From Amycolatopsis lurida (GTDB lineage Bacteria > Actinomycetota > Actinomycetes > Mycobacteriales > Pseudonocardiaceae): a DNA stretch of 64,000 bases. A program made the position numbers and the translations under genes. Below, piece after piece: positions 19,741-29,270 of the stretch (within the stretch, counting starts at the first letter, position 1; each line of letters starts with the position of its first letter). Location: assembly GCF_900105055.1 (NCBI RefSeq), contig NZ_FNTA01000004.1:5239501-5303500 (forward strand), read 5' to 3'. The notes below the pieces were generated by a model, which was not told the DNA's origin, did no database searches, and was given only the letters and a program-made list of their open reading frames with translations.

Positions 19741-21027
19741 GTGGCGCTCATCGAGCAGGTAGGCGCTCGCGAGATTCTGGACTCGCGAGGCAACCCGACG
19801 GTCGAAGTGGAGGTGGCTCTCGACGACGGCACGCTGGCGCGGGCCGCGGTCCCCTCGGGTGCGTCCACCGGCGAACACGAAGCCGTCGAGCTGCGTGACG
19901 GCGACACCGGCCGGTACAACGGCAAGGGTGTCGAGCGCGCGGTCGCGGCCGTCCTGGACGAGATCGGCCCGGACCTGGTCGGTACCGACGCCGTGGACCA
20001 GCGCATCGTCGACCAGAAGCTGGTCGACCTCGACGGCACGCCGGCGAAGTCCCGCCTCGGCGCGAACGCCATCCTCGGTGTTTCGCTCGCCGTCGCGAAG
20101 GCCGCCGCGGAGTCGGCCGAGCTGGAGCTGTTCCGCTACCTCGGCGGGCCGAACGCGCACGTGCTGCCGGTGCCGATGCTGAACATCCTCAACGGTGGCG
20201 CGCACGCCGACACCGATGTCGACATCCAGGAATTCATGATCGCGCCGATCGGCGCCGAGTCGTTCCGCGAGGCCCTGCGCTGGGGCACCGAGGTCTACCA
20301 CTCGCTGAAGTCGGTCCTGAAGGGTCGCGGCCTGGCCACCGGTCTCGGTGACGAAGGCGGCTTCGCGCCCAGCCTGAAGAACAACCGCGAGGCGCTCGAC
20401 CTGATCCTTCAGGCGATCGAGAAGGCCGGGTACGCCCCTGGCCGCGACGTCGCGCTCGCGCTCGACGTCGCCGCGACGGAGTTCTTCTCCGACGGCGCGT
20501 ACACCTTCGAAGGCGCGAAGAAGAGCGCCGAGCAGATGTCGGTCTACTACGGCGAGCTCGTCCGCGACTACCCGCTCGTGTCCATCGAGGACCCGCTGAG
20601 CGAGGACGACTGGGACGGCTGGGTCCAGCTGACCACCGAGATCGGCGAGAAGGTCCAGCTGGTCGGCGACGACCTGTTCGTCACCAACCCGGACCGCCTC
20701 GAAGAGGGCATCACCCGCCGCGCCGCCAACGCGCTGCTGGTGAAGGTCAACCAGATCGGCACCCTGTCGGAGACCCTCGACGCGATCTCGCTGGCCACCT
20801 CGTACGGCTACAAGTCGATGATGAGCCACCGGTCCGGCGAGACCGAGGACACCTTCATCGCCGACCTCGCCGTCGCGACCGGTGTCGGCCAGATCAAGAC
20901 CGGCGCCCCGGCGCGCGGCGAGCGGATCGCCAAGTACAACCAGCTGCTCCGCATCGAGGAGACCCTCGCCGACGCGGCGCGCTACGCCGGCGACCTCGCG
21001 TTCCCGCGGTTCAGCGCCGAGGGATAA
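19741..21027 (+). CDS. eno: enolase
   Basis: 428 residues, full length. GARSILDSRGNPTVEVEV-type N-terminus (ARE-ILDSRGNPTVEVE), SGASTGEHEA loop, catalytic Glu region GDEGGFAP, metal Asp in LALDVAATEF and SIEDPLSEDD, the signature VKVNQIGTLSET and the S-H-R-S-G-E-T-E-D-T active-site loop. It interconverts 2-phosphoglycerate and phosphoenolpyruvate in the cytoplasm. GTG start with GAGGAGC upstream; TAGGCT at 19690-19695 is a likely -10 with a leader of about 40 bases. Confidence 0.99.
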   Translation: MALIEQVGAREILDSRGNPTVEVEVALDDGTLARAAVPSGASTGEHEAVELRDGDTGRYNGKGVERAVAAVLDEIGPDLVGTDAVDQRIVDQKLVDLDGTPAKSRLGANAILGVSLAVAKAAAESAELELFRYLGGPNAHVLPVPMLNILNGGAHADTDVDIQEFMIAPIGAESFREALRWGTEVYHSLKSVLKGRGLATGLGDEGGFAPSLKNNREALDLILQAIEKAGYAPGRDVALALDVAATEFFSDGAYTFEGAKKSAEQMSVYYGELVRDYPLVSIEDPLSEDDWDGWVQLTTEIGEKVQLVGDDLFVTNPDRLEEGITRRAANALLVKVNQIGTLSETLDAISLATSYGYKSMMSHRSGETEDTFIADLAVATGVGQIKTGAPARGERIAKYNQLLRIEETLADAARYAGDLAFPRFSAEG

Positions 21028-21033
21028 CGAACG

Positions 21034-21576
21034 ATGGCGGACCGGGGGAGGGCGCGGACCCGTCGTAGCGGGCGCGCGGACGGCGGCGGCTCCAGCAGGG
21101 GCCGCCGACCGGAGAGCGCCCGTCGTACGACGACGACGGAGGTCCGCGCCCGAACCCGGCTGCGCCGCAGCCTGGCGGCGAAACGGGCATCGGGTGCCGC
21201 GAAGGTGCTCGGCATGTCCACCACCCGCCGGGCCGCGGTGGTGGCGATCGTGGTGTGCGCGCTCGCGTTCACCATCGCCGTCCCGCTGCGCACGTACCTC
21301 AGCCAGAAGTCCGAGGTGACCGAGCAGCAGCAGTTGCAGTCCGAACTGCAGCGGAGTGTCACCCAGCTGGAAGGCCGCAAGGCCGAGCTGAGCGACCCCG
21401 CGCAGATCGAGGCGGAGGCGCGTAAGCGGTTCGGTTTCGTGAAGCCCGGCGAGACGCCGTACATCGTGCAGCTCCCCGAAGACAAGGCGCCCGAGCAGGG
21501 GCAGCCGCAAGGTCAACAGCCGGTGCCCGCGGGCTCCTGGTACGAGAAGCTGTGGGATCAGGTCGCGGGCGGCTGA
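21034..21576 (+). CDS. FtsB/DivIC-type septum formation initiator
   Basis: 180 residues: Arg-rich cytoplasmic tail (1-65), one membrane helix (AAVVAIVVCALAFTIAVPLR, about 66-85), then a coiled coil (SQKSEVTEQQQLQSELQRSV) and the Y/F-x-x-PGE-type close (RKRFGFVKPGETPYIV). FtsB/DivIC links FtsL and FtsQ in the divisome. It follows eno by six bases, the standard actinobacterial arrangement. Confidence 0.9.
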   Translation: MADRGRARTRRSGRADGGGSSRGRRPESARRTTTTEVRARTRLRRSLAAKRASGAAKVLGMSTTRRAAVVAIVVCALAFTIAVPLRTYLSQKSEVTEQQQLQSELQRSVTQLEGRKAELSDPAQIEAEARKRFGFVKPGETPYIVQLPEDKAPEQGQPQGQQPVPAGSWYEKLWDQVAGG

Positions 21577-21600
21577 AGTGCGCCCTTTAGCCTTATGGGT

Positions 21601-22110
21601 GTGAACAGCACGGAAAAGTCTTCTTTTGAGCCGGTGACCGACGCCGACCGCGAGATCATCGCGGAACAGCTCGGCCGGGCCCCCCGTGCGCTGCGCGCCG
21701 TCGCCGCGCGCTGCCCGAGCGGCCACCCGTCGGTCGTGCAGACCAGCCCCCGCCTCGACGACGGCACGCCGTTCCCCACCCTCTACTACTTGACCTGCCC
21801 GAAGCTGACGTCGATGGTCGGCACGCTCGAGGCATCCGGGCTGATGAAGGAGATGACCGACCGGCTCGCGGAGGACCCCGAGCTGGCGGCCGCCTACCAG
21901 CGGACCCACGAGAGCTACCTCGCCGAACGCGACGCCATCGATTCGCTCGGCCACGAGGTCAGCGCGGGCGGGATGCCCGGCCGTGTGAAATGCCTGCACG
22001 TCCACCTGGCGCACACGCTGGCCGTCGGCCCCGGCGTGAACCCGTTCGGGGATGAAACGCTCGAGCTGCTCAAGGCGAACGGCTGGCCGTCCGGCGACTG
22101 CCAGGGGTAA
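21601..22110 (+). CDS. DUF501 domain protein
   Basis: 169 residues of the conserved DUF501 family (IIAEQLGRAPRALRAVAARC; TLYYLTCPKLTSMVGTLEAS; GGMPGRVKCLHVHLAHTLA). Function unknown; the invariant Cys and His residues (RCPSGHPSVV, CLHVHLAH) could hold a metal. I prefer GTG 21601 to ATG 21595, because TAGCCT at 21588-21593 is a promoter-like -10 ending one base before that ATG, so a transcript could begin near 21600. Always found between FtsB/DivIC and ppx in actinobacteria. Confidence 0.9.
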   Translation: MNSTEKSSFEPVTDADREIIAEQLGRAPRALRAVAARCPSGHPSVVQTSPRLDDGTPFPTLYYLTCPKLTSMVGTLEASGLMKEMTDRLAEDPELAAAYQRTHESYLAERDAIDSLGHEVSAGGMPGRVKCLHVHLAHTLAVGPGVNPFGDETLELLKANGWPSGDCQG

Positions 22111-22293
22111 CACCCGCCCGGGGTGTACAGATAGTTCCTCCAGGTGGGTTAATTCACCCGATGTCGGTCAACTGGTCCTTCGCTATGGGGTGAATCCGGT
22201 CACCGTATGCGGCAGGCTGGGCACGGCCGAGGGTTGACGGGGTGGGCAAATACCGGATCGCCGAGTCGTGATCCGCCGGGAGGGTTCTGAGGT

Positions 22294-23457
22294 ATGCGCG
22301 TGAGGCACGTGCCAGGCGCGGTGACCGGTCATGTGCGGAGACTCTGTCTCCGGCACCGCACGATAGCCGCGGTGGCCGGTGGGGTCCTCGCCGTCGTGCC
22401 GGCCGGTGCCGCGGTCGTCGGTGCCGGCAGCTGGGCGGCGACGGCGAGCACGGTCCATACCGACAACGTCGCCCTGGTCGGCGGCTACGACCCGAAGAAC
22501 CCTCTCGTCCAGCAGATCGGCGTCGACGGCAGCCTGCCGAACGCTCCCACTCCGCTCCCGCTCCCCGCGGACGAACTCCCCGAAGGACCGCTCGGCATCC
22601 CGGTCACCGCACTCGCCGCGTACCGCAACGCCGCCGACATCCTCATCGCCGAACAGCCCGGTTGCCACATCGACTGGGCTTTGATCGCGAGTATCGGCCG
22701 CATCGAGTCCAACCACGCGCGCGGCGGCTACGTCGACGCGAAGGGCAACACGCTCGAACCGATCCTCGGCCCGCAGCTCAACGGCGCGGGGCCGTTCGCC
22801 GCCATCCCGGACACCGACGGCGGCAAATTCGACGGCGACACGGTGTGGGACCGCGCCGTCGGCCCGACGCAGTTCATCCCGTCGACGTGGAAGGGCTACG
22901 CCTCCGACGGCAACGGCGACGGCGAGTCGAACCCGAACAACATCTTCGACGCGGCGCTGGGCACCGGCCGGTACCTGTGCTCCGGCGGGCTCGATCTGTC
23001 CAAGCCCGACCAGTTGCGCGCGGCCGTGTTCCGCTACAACAACTCGGACACCTATGTGAACACCGTGCTGATCTGGGCCGAGGCGTACCGCACGGGTGTG
23101 CTGCCGACGCCGGACAGCAAGGTGCCCATCGGCGCCCCGAACGCCGGCGCCGCTCCGCCGCCCGCGTCGGTGCCGCCGCCTCCGGTGCCGTCGACGCCGC
23201 CCGGTTCGGTGACGCCGCCGCCGTCGAATTCGCTGCCGCCGACCAATTCGGGTTCGTCGTCTTCTTCGAAGTCGTCGTCGAGCTCGAAGCCGCCGGCCTG
23301 CCCGACGGTCACCGAGACGGAGACGGTGCCGAACACGAACACCAGCACCAGCCCGACGACCACGACGCAGACTCCGGGGTCGACCTGTACCTCGCCGACG
23401 ACGACCACAACGACGACGACGGTGTCGTCGCCGAGCAAAGCCCCCGACCCGACTTGA
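22294..23457 (+). CDS. secreted lytic transglycosylase with Pro/Ser/Thr-rich tail
   Basis: 387 residues. Basic N-terminus, one export helix (AAVAGGVLAVVPAGAAVVGA, about 28-50), then a transglycosylase core with catalytic Glu in GRIESNHARG (about 145) and the companion motifs GPTQFIPSTWKGY and ALGTGRYLCSGG. The last 110 residues are low-complexity Pro, Ser and Thr, suited to spanning or clinging to the wall. It cleaves peptidoglycan glycan strands. GGGAGG precedes the ATG. Larger paralogue of the protein at 16352. Confidence 0.9.
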   Translation: MRVRHVPGAVTGHVRRLCLRHRTIAAVAGGVLAVVPAGAAVVGAGSWAATASTVHTDNVALVGGYDPKNPLVQQIGVDGSLPNAPTPLPLPADELPEGPLGIPVTALAAYRNAADILIAEQPGCHIDWALIASIGRIESNHARGGYVDAKGNTLEPILGPQLNGAGPFAAIPDTDGGKFDGDTVWDRAVGPTQFIPSTWKGYASDGNGDGESNPNNIFDAALGTGRYLCSGGLDLSKPDQLRAAVFRYNNSDTYVNTVLIWAEAYRTGVLPTPDSKVPIGAPNAGAAPPPASVPPPPVPSTPPGSVTPPPSNSLPPTNSGSSSSSKSSSSSKPPACPTVTETETVPNTNTSTSPTTTTQTPGSTCTSPTTTTTTTTVSSPSKAPDPT

Positions 23458-23480
23458 TCGGCGTTGTCTAAGCTCGGGGC

Positions 23481-24434
23481 ATGCCTCGTGTTGCCGCGAT
23501 CGACTGTGGGACCAACTCCATCCGCCTGCTCGTCGCCGAGCTGACGCCCCGCCACGACGGGACGGTGGACCTGCGCGATCTGCACCGCGAGATGCGGATC
23601 GTCCGCCTCGGCCAGGGCGTGGACGCCACCGGCAAGCTGGCTCCCGAGGCGCTCGAGCGCACCCGTAAGGCGCTGGCCGACTACACGATCGCCGCGCGCC
23701 GCAAGGGGGTGGAGAAGGTCCGCATGGTCGCGACGTCCGCGACCCGTGACGCGAGCAACCGCGACGAGTTCTTCGCGATGACGCGCGAGGTGCTCGGCAC
23801 CGAGGCCGAAGTCATCAGCGGGGACGAAGAGGCACGCCTGTCCTTCACCGGCGCCGTCGGCGAGCAGGATCCCGACGACGGCCCCTTCGTGGTGGTCGAT
23901 GTCGGCGGCGGTTCGACCGAGCTCGTGGTCGGTACCTGGGACGGCCGTCAGGCCGAGGTCCTCGCGGCCAAGTCGGTCGACATCGGCTGTGTGCGCATCA
24001 CCGAGCGCGCGCTGAAATCCGACCCGCCGACCGCCACCGAGATCGCCGAAGCTCGTGAGCTGGCCGCCAAGGTCCTCACCGAGGCCTTCGACGTCGTGGA
24101 CGTGTCCACCGCCAAGACGTGGATCGGGGTCGCCGGGACGGTCACGACCCTGACCGCCGTGGCGCAGGGCCTGTCGGAGTACGACTCCGAGCGCACTCAT
24201 CTCTCGAAGCTCTCCCACGCCGACATCGACCGCGTCGCGCAGTCGCTCCTCACGGCCGACCACACGACCCGTGCCGCGAACCCGGTGATCCATCCCGGCC
24301 GGGTCGACGTGATCGGTGGCGGCTCGGTGATCGTGCAGGTGCTGGCGGAGCAGTTCGCCACGCGCGGTGGTCCCGGCGAACTGGTGATCTCCGAGCACGA
24401 CATCCTCGACGGGATCGCGCTGTCGTTGGCCTGA
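23481..24434 (+). CDS. ppx: Ppx/GppA exopolyphosphatase
   Basis: 317 residues. Sugar-kinase/actin fold with AAIDCGTNSIRLLVAE at the start, VVDVGGGSTELVVG near 138-150 and GVAGTVTTLTA near 218. The short length, lacking an HD domain, equals mycobacterial Ppx2 rather than E. coli Ppx. Members degrade polyphosphate and, in some cases, pppGpp. ATG six bases after TAAGCT (23469-23474), so probably leaderless. Closes the conserved eno-ppx block. Confidence 0.93.
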   Translation: MPRVAAIDCGTNSIRLLVAELTPRHDGTVDLRDLHREMRIVRLGQGVDATGKLAPEALERTRKALADYTIAARRKGVEKVRMVATSATRDASNRDEFFAMTREVLGTEAEVISGDEEARLSFTGAVGEQDPDDGPFVVVDVGGGSTELVVGTWDGRQAEVLAAKSVDIGCVRITERALKSDPPTATEIAEARELAAKVLTEAFDVVDVSTAKTWIGVAGTVTTLTAVAQGLSEYDSERTHLSKLSHADIDRVAQSLLTADHTTRAANPVIHPGRVDVIGGGSVIVQVLAEQFATRGGPGELVISEHDILDGIALSLA

Positions 24435-24691
24435 CAGTCGGGTTTTCTCTTACAGGAAGCCATTTCTTTAGGTGATCAAGCGGTGACCTCCAGTCCGGAT
24501 TGGGCCGTTCGGCGCAGCTTCGTTCCTACCAACGTTGTGCTCTGACCGGGTGGTCCGGGAGACCGTCACACATTTGCAACACCAACGCACTGTGATCGGC
24601 TTCACCTGTCCCATAGCGTCGTCTCACCTTCTGGACGGTGGGGCGCGACCAGCGCTCGCCGGACTATCCGACGACGAGAGTTGGAGTGGAC

Positions 24692-26311
24692 ATGCGGGCT
24701 TCACGCGGGTTCTGGGGAGCGACGGCGGTGGTGGCCACGGCGGCCCTGCTGCTGACGGCCTGTGGAGGTGGTGGCTCCAGCGAGAACAAGGGGTCCGGCG
24801 CCGTCGACGCCAACGCGTCGGTTTCGGTCTACGGCACCGAGCCGGAGAACTCGCTGATTCCCGCCAACACCAACGAGCTCGGTGGGTCCAAGGCCCTCAA
24901 GCCGGTCTTCTCGGCGCTGATCGGCTACAAATCCGACACCGCCGAGCCGTACAACCTGATGGCCGAATCGATCACCACGACCGATTCGAAGGTCTTCGAC
25001 ATCAAGATCAAAAAGGGCTGGAAGTTCCACGACGGGACCGAGGTCAAGGCCAAGAACTTCGTCGACGCCTGGAACTACAGCGCGAACGGCAAGAACGGCA
25101 TGCAGAACGCGTCGTTCTTCGAGCAGATCCAGGGCTACGACGAGATCAGCGCCAAGGAACCGGCCGTCAAGGAGATGTCCGGGCTCAAGGTCGTGAACGA
25201 CTACGAGTTCCAGGTCACGCTCAAGGGACCGTTCTCCGTGTTCTCCACCAAGATCGGGTACCTCGCCTTCGCGCCGCTGCCGGACAAGTTCTTCGCCGAC
25301 CCGGAGGCGTTCGCCAAGGCCCCGATCGGAAACGGGCCGCTGAAGTTCGTTTCGCGCACGCCGAACCAGAACATGAAGCTCACCCGGTTCGACGAGTACC
25401 AGGGCGAGGACAAGGTCAAGTTCAAGGACCTGGAAGTCCGCATCTACACCAGCCAGGAGACCGCGTACCAGGATCTGCTGAGCAACCGCCTCGACTTCAT
25501 GGAGGCGCTCCCGCCCGCGGCGAAGGCCGGTGGCAAGTACAAGACCGACCTCGGTGAGCGTCTGGTCGAAGGGAAGCTGCTCGGTATCAGCGCGCTCGCC
25601 CTCCCGTACTACGTCCCGGGTTACAACAACCTCGACCTGCGCAAGGCGATCTCGCTGGCCATCGACCGCGAGCAGATCGTCAAGACCGTCATGAACGACA
25701 CCTACGCGCCCGCCGACGGCTACGTGTCGCGCGGTATCGAGGGCTACCGGCCCGGTGTCTGCGGCGAGTTCTGCAAGTTCGATCCGGTGAAGGCCAAGGA
25801 GTTCTTCGCGAAGTCCGGTTTCACCGGCAAGCTGACCATCGCTTCGAACGCCGACGGTGGCCGCAAGGAGCCGCTGGTCGCGGCGTGCAACAGCATCAAG
25901 AACGCGCTCGGCGTCGAATGCGACTTCGTGCCGGCGACCGACTTCGGGCAGTGGCGCAGCATCGTCAACAACCGCCAGCTGACCGGCATGGGCCGCTCCG
26001 ACTGGTCCGCCGACTACCCGTCGATCGAGAACTACCTGAACCCGCGCTACAAGAGCACCGGTTCGTCGAACGACTCCACGTACAACAACCCGGCCGTCGA
26101 CGCGCTGCTGACCCAGGCGGACCAGACCGCCGACAAGACGGCCGCGATCAAGCTGTACCAGCAGGCCGAGGACCTGATCGCAAAGGATCTGCCGCAGATC
26201 CCCGTGTGGGAAGAGAAGGGCGTCGGCGGCAAGTCGAACCGGCTCAAGGTCGCGAAGCTCGACTTCGGCCGTCTCGCGGACTACTCGTCCATCGAGGTCG
26301 CGGCGAAGTAA
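24692..26311 (+). CDS. peptide ABC transporter substrate-binding lipoprotein
   Basis: 539 residues from ATG 24692, with GGAG upstream and a signal peptide starting there (lipobox LLTAC, Cys about residue 24). SBP_bac_5 fold: YNLMAESITTTDSKVFDIKI, GWKFHDGTEVKAKNFVDAWN, RKAISLAIDREQIVK. It captures peptides or similar solutes outside the membrane and delivers them to the permeases downstream. The 257 bp upstream hold no gene. Confidence 0.95.
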   Translation: MRASRGFWGATAVVATAALLLTACGGGGSSENKGSGAVDANASVSVYGTEPENSLIPANTNELGGSKALKPVFSALIGYKSDTAEPYNLMAESITTTDSKVFDIKIKKGWKFHDGTEVKAKNFVDAWNYSANGKNGMQNASFFEQIQGYDEISAKEPAVKEMSGLKVVNDYEFQVTLKGPFSVFSTKIGYLAFAPLPDKFFADPEAFAKAPIGNGPLKFVSRTPNQNMKLTRFDEYQGEDKVKFKDLEVRIYTSQETAYQDLLSNRLDFMEALPPAAKAGGKYKTDLGERLVEGKLLGISALALPYYVPGYNNLDLRKAISLAIDREQIVKTVMNDTYAPADGYVSRGIEGYRPGVCGEFCKFDPVKAKEFFAKSGFTGKLTIASNADGGRKEPLVAACNSIKNALGVECDFVPATDFGQWRSIVNNRQLTGMGRSDWSADYPSIENYLNPRYKSTGSSNDSTYNNPAVDALLTQADQTADKTAAIKLYQQAEDLIAKDLPQIPVWEEKGVGGKSNRLKVAKLDFGRLADYSSIEVAAK

Positions 26312-26323
26312 TCGCGTGGTCGT

Positions 26324-26354
26324 GCCGGCCGGGAGCGCACCGCACCCGGCCGGC
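26324..26354 (+). terminator. intra-operon hairpin after binding-protein gene
   Basis: Perfect 10-bp stem (26324-26333 with 26345-26354), 11-base loop, no T-run, 12 bases after the binding-protein stop and 44 bases before the permease ATG. Typical of sites that protect the upstream mRNA or partly terminate, making more binding protein than permease. Confidence 0.55.
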
Positions 26355-26398
26355 CGGACCCACGGCTCCCACCACGCGATCCCCAGGACGGCACGCCC

Positions 26399-27325
26399 AT
26401 GTCCCAGTACATCCTCCGACGACTACTTCAACTCATCCCGGTCTTCTTCGGCACGACGTTCCTCATCTACGCCCTCGTGTGGGCGGTGCCCGGTGACCCG
26501 TTCGCCGGCAAATGCGGCCAGGTCGCCTGCCCGCCCGCCTACATCGAGATGATGACGGCGAAGTTCAACCTCGACGATTCGATCTTCGTCCAGTACTTCA
26601 AATACCTCGGCAACCTGTTCACCGGCGACTGGGGCGAGACCTTCAACGGCGTCTCGGTCGGCGAACTGATCGGGAACGCCTATCCGGTGACGGTCCGGCT
26701 CGCCCTCATCGCGGTGGCCATCGAAGCGATCATCGGCCTGTCCGCGGGCATCCTGACCGGCCTGCGCGGCAAGGGTTTCCTCGACAACCTCGTGCTGATG
26801 TCCACCACGTTCCTGATCTCGATCCCGGTGTTCGTCACCGCGATCGTGCTCCAGATCGTCCTCGGTTCGGAACTGGGCATCATCGACGCGAGCGTGTCCG
26901 AGGACGCCACGATCGGCGAGCTGATCGTGCCAGGGATCGCGCTCGGCAGTCTTTCCATGGCCTACATAGCCCGGCTGACCAGAACGAGCATCGCGGAGAA
27001 CCGGCACGCCGACTACGTCCGCACGGCCGTCGCGAAGGGGCAACCGCGCAGCCGGGTCGTCGGCGTGCACCTGCTCCGGAACTCGGTGATCCCGGTGCTG
27101 ACCTTCATCGGCACCGACATCGGCGCGCTCATGGGCGGGGCCATCGTCACCGAAGGCGTGTTCAACATCAACGGCATCGGCGGGCTCATCTTCCGCGGTA
27201 TCCAGAACCGGGAGGGCGCCACCGTCACCGGTGTCGTCGTCCTGCTGGTAGTGGTCTACCTGCTGGTGAGTCTCATCGTCGACCTGCTCTACGCCGTTCT
27301 CGACCCGAGGATCCGTTATGACTGA
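26399..27325 (+). CDS. peptide ABC transporter permease (DppB type)
   Basis: 308 residues, six membrane helices, starting MSQYILRRLLQLIPVFFGTT, which is the classic DppB/OppB N-terminus. The cytoplasmic EAA loop (DYVRTAVAKGQPRSRVVGVH) contacts the ATPases. Forms the channel with the next gene's product. Its stop lies inside the next gene (8-bp overlap). Confidence 0.95.
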   Translation: MSQYILRRLLQLIPVFFGTTFLIYALVWAVPGDPFAGKCGQVACPPAYIEMMTAKFNLDDSIFVQYFKYLGNLFTGDWGETFNGVSVGELIGNAYPVTVRLALIAVAIEAIIGLSAGILTGLRGKGFLDNLVLMSTTFLISIPVFVTAIVLQIVLGSELGIIDASVSEDATIGELIVPGIALGSLSMAYIARLTRTSIAENRHADYVRTAVAKGQPRSRVVGVHLLRNSVIPVLTFIGTDIGALMGGAIVTEGVFNINGIGGLIFRGIQNREGATVTGVVVLLVVVYLLVSLIVDLLYAVLDPRIRYD

Positions 27326-28271
27326 CCCCAATGTGGCCGGCGGTGTGTCCTCTGTGGACGTCGCGGGCGCCGGTGTCGCCGACGATTCCGCGGAGGCGCA
27401 CAAACCGCGCAGCCTCGGCGGCGACGCCTGGCGGATGTTGCGCAAGCGGCCGTCGTTCATCATCTCCGCCGTCATCATCACGCTCGTCGTGCTCATCGCG
27501 ATCGCGCCCGACCTGTTCAGTTCCCGGCCTGCCGGGTTCAGTGATCTGCTCCACGCCAACGAAGGTCCGTCCGCGGACGCCTGGTTCGGTTACGACAACC
27601 AGGGTTACGACGTCTACGCGCGGACCATCCACGGCGCGCGGGCGTCGCTGCTGGTCGGTGTCTTCGCGACGGTGCTGACGATCCTGATCGGCTCGGTGGT
27701 GGGGATCGTCGCCGGGTACTACGGCCGTCTCGTCGACAGCCTGTTCTCGCGGGTGGGCGACATCTTCGCGGCGCTGCCGTTCGTGCTCGGCGCGATCGTC
27801 ATCCTGACCACGTTCAACGCGCCCGGCTCGAACCCGGGGGTGGTCACGATCATCGTGCAGGTGGTCGTGTCGATCGCCGCGCTGAGCTGGCCGGTGGCGA
27901 TGCGCATCATGCGGTCGGCGACGCTGGTGGCCAAACAGCTGGACTACGTCAAGGCCGCGCGCGGGCTCGGCGCGAGCACGCCGCGCATCGTGTTCCGGCA
28001 TCTGCTGCCGAACACCGTCGCGCCGGTGCTGGTCTACGGGACCATCGCGCTCGGCGCGTTCATCGGCGCGGAAGCGACGCTGGCGTATCTCGGCGTCGGC
28101 GTGCGGCCGCCGGTCGTTTCGTGGGGTGTGATGATCAGCGACGCGCGGGACTACTTCCGGGTGAATCCGCACATGTTGTTGTTCCCCGCGGGGTTCGTGA
28201 CCATCACCGTGCTCGCGTTCGTCATGCTCGGTGACGGTATCCGCGACGCGCTCGACCCGAAGGCCCGGTGA
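27318..28271 (+). CDS. peptide ABC transporter permease (DppC type)
   Basis: 317 residues with a 50-residue cytoplasmic N-terminal extension, then six helices and the EAA loop DYVKAARGLGASTPRIVFRH. The second channel subunit of the importer. The N-terminal region before FIISAVIITLVVLIAIAP is longer than in E. coli DppC, as is common in actinobacteria. Confidence 0.95.
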   Translation: MTDPNVAGGVSSVDVAGAGVADDSAEAHKPRSLGGDAWRMLRKRPSFIISAVIITLVVLIAIAPDLFSSRPAGFSDLLHANEGPSADAWFGYDNQGYDVYARTIHGARASLLVGVFATVLTILIGSVVGIVAGYYGRLVDSLFSRVGDIFAALPFVLGAIVILTTFNAPGSNPGVVTIIVQVVVSIAALSWPVAMRIMRSATLVAKQLDYVKAARGLGASTPRIVFRHLLPNTVAPVLVYGTIALGAFIGAEATLAYLGVGVRPPVVSWGVMISDARDYFRVNPHMLLFPAGFVTITVLAFVMLGDGIRDALDPKAR

Positions 28272-28277
28272 TCGTCC

Positions 28278-29270
28278 GTGACCGACGAACTGCTGCTGGA
28301 GGTGGAAGACCTCCATGTCGAATTCCGCACGTCCGACGGCGTCGCGACCGTGCTCAACGGCGTCGACTACTCCGTGCACGCCGGGGAAACCCTTGCCGTG
28401 CTGGGAGAATCGGGCTCCGGCAAGAGTGTGACCGCGCAGACGGTGATGGGCATCCTCGACAGCCCGCCCGCCGTCGTCACCGGCGGCGCGGTCCGGTACC
28501 GGGGCGAGGATCTGCTCACGGCCACCGAAGAGCGGCGGCGTGAGATACGAGGCGGGGAGATCGCGATGATCTTCCAGGACGCGCTGTCGGCGTTGAATCC
28601 CGTGTTCACCGTGGGATTCCAGATCGAGGAACAGCTGCGGGTCCGGCTCGGGATGTCCAAAAAGGATGCGCGGAAACGGGCCATCGAACTGCTCGACATC
28701 GTGCGCATCCCCGCCGCCTCCCGCCGGGTGCGTGAGTACCCGCACCAGTTCTCGGGCGGGATGCGGCAGCGCGCGATGATCGCCATGTCACTCGCGCTCG
28801 ATCCGGATCTGCTGATCGCGGACGAGCCGACGACCGCGCTCGACGTCACGGTGCAGGCGCAGATCATGGACCTGCTGGCGGAGATCCAGGCCGAACGGCG
28901 GATGGGGCTGATCCTGATCACCCACGACTTGGCGGTGGTCGCCGAGGTCGCCGACCGGATCGCCGTGATGTACGCGGGCCGGATCGTCGAACAGGCCGAC
29001 GTCGCCGAGCTGTTCCGTTCGCCGGGACATCCCTACACCGAGGCGCTGATGGCCTCGCTGCCGCGGCTCGACCTCAAAGGACAGACGCTGGAGACCATCA
29101 AGGGCCTGCCGCCGAGCCTGCTGAACATCCCGTCCGGCTGCCCGTTCCATCCGCGCTGCCCGCGAGCGCAAAGCCGGTGCGAAACCGAACGACCCGCCCT
29201 GCACAACCTCGGTTTCGGCCGGGTCAGCGCCTGCCACTTCGCCGACGAGGTGGTGAGCGACCGTGTCTGA
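28278..29270 (+). CDS. peptide ABC transporter ATPase (DppD type)
   Basis: 330 residues. Walker A GESGSGKSV, signature SGGMRQRAM, Walker B LIADEPTTALDV, and the oligopeptide-transporter C-terminal Cys cluster (CPFHPRCPRAQSRCETERPA) that in relatives holds an Fe-S centre. GTG start six bases after the permease stop. Confidence 0.95.
   Translation: MTDELLLEVEDLHVEFRTSDGVATVLNGVDYSVHAGETLAVLGESGSGKSVTAQTVMGILDSPPAVVTGGAVRYRGEDLLTATEERRREIRGGEIAMIFQDALSALNPVFTVGFQIEEQLRVRLGMSKKDARKRAIELLDIVRIPAASRRVREYPHQFSGGMRQRAMIAMSLALDPDLLIADEPTTALDVTVQAQIMDLLAEIQAERRMGLILITHDLAVVAEVADRIAVMYAGRIVEQADVAELFRSPGHPYTEALMASLPRLDLKGQTLETIKGLPPSLLNIPSGCPFHPRCPRAQSRCETERPALHNLGFGRVSACHFADEVVSDRV

Noticed and set aside
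19015..22113. 1032-codon frame antisense to eno, FtsB and DUF501
   Set aside because: Runs against four supported genes; a by-product of codon bias.
22111..22293. Possible c-di-AMP (ydaO/yuaA) riboswitch before the transglycosylase gene
   Set aside because: GGGTGAATCC is present, but the other conserved blocks and pairings of that riboswitch could not be found. A covariance-model scan would settle it.
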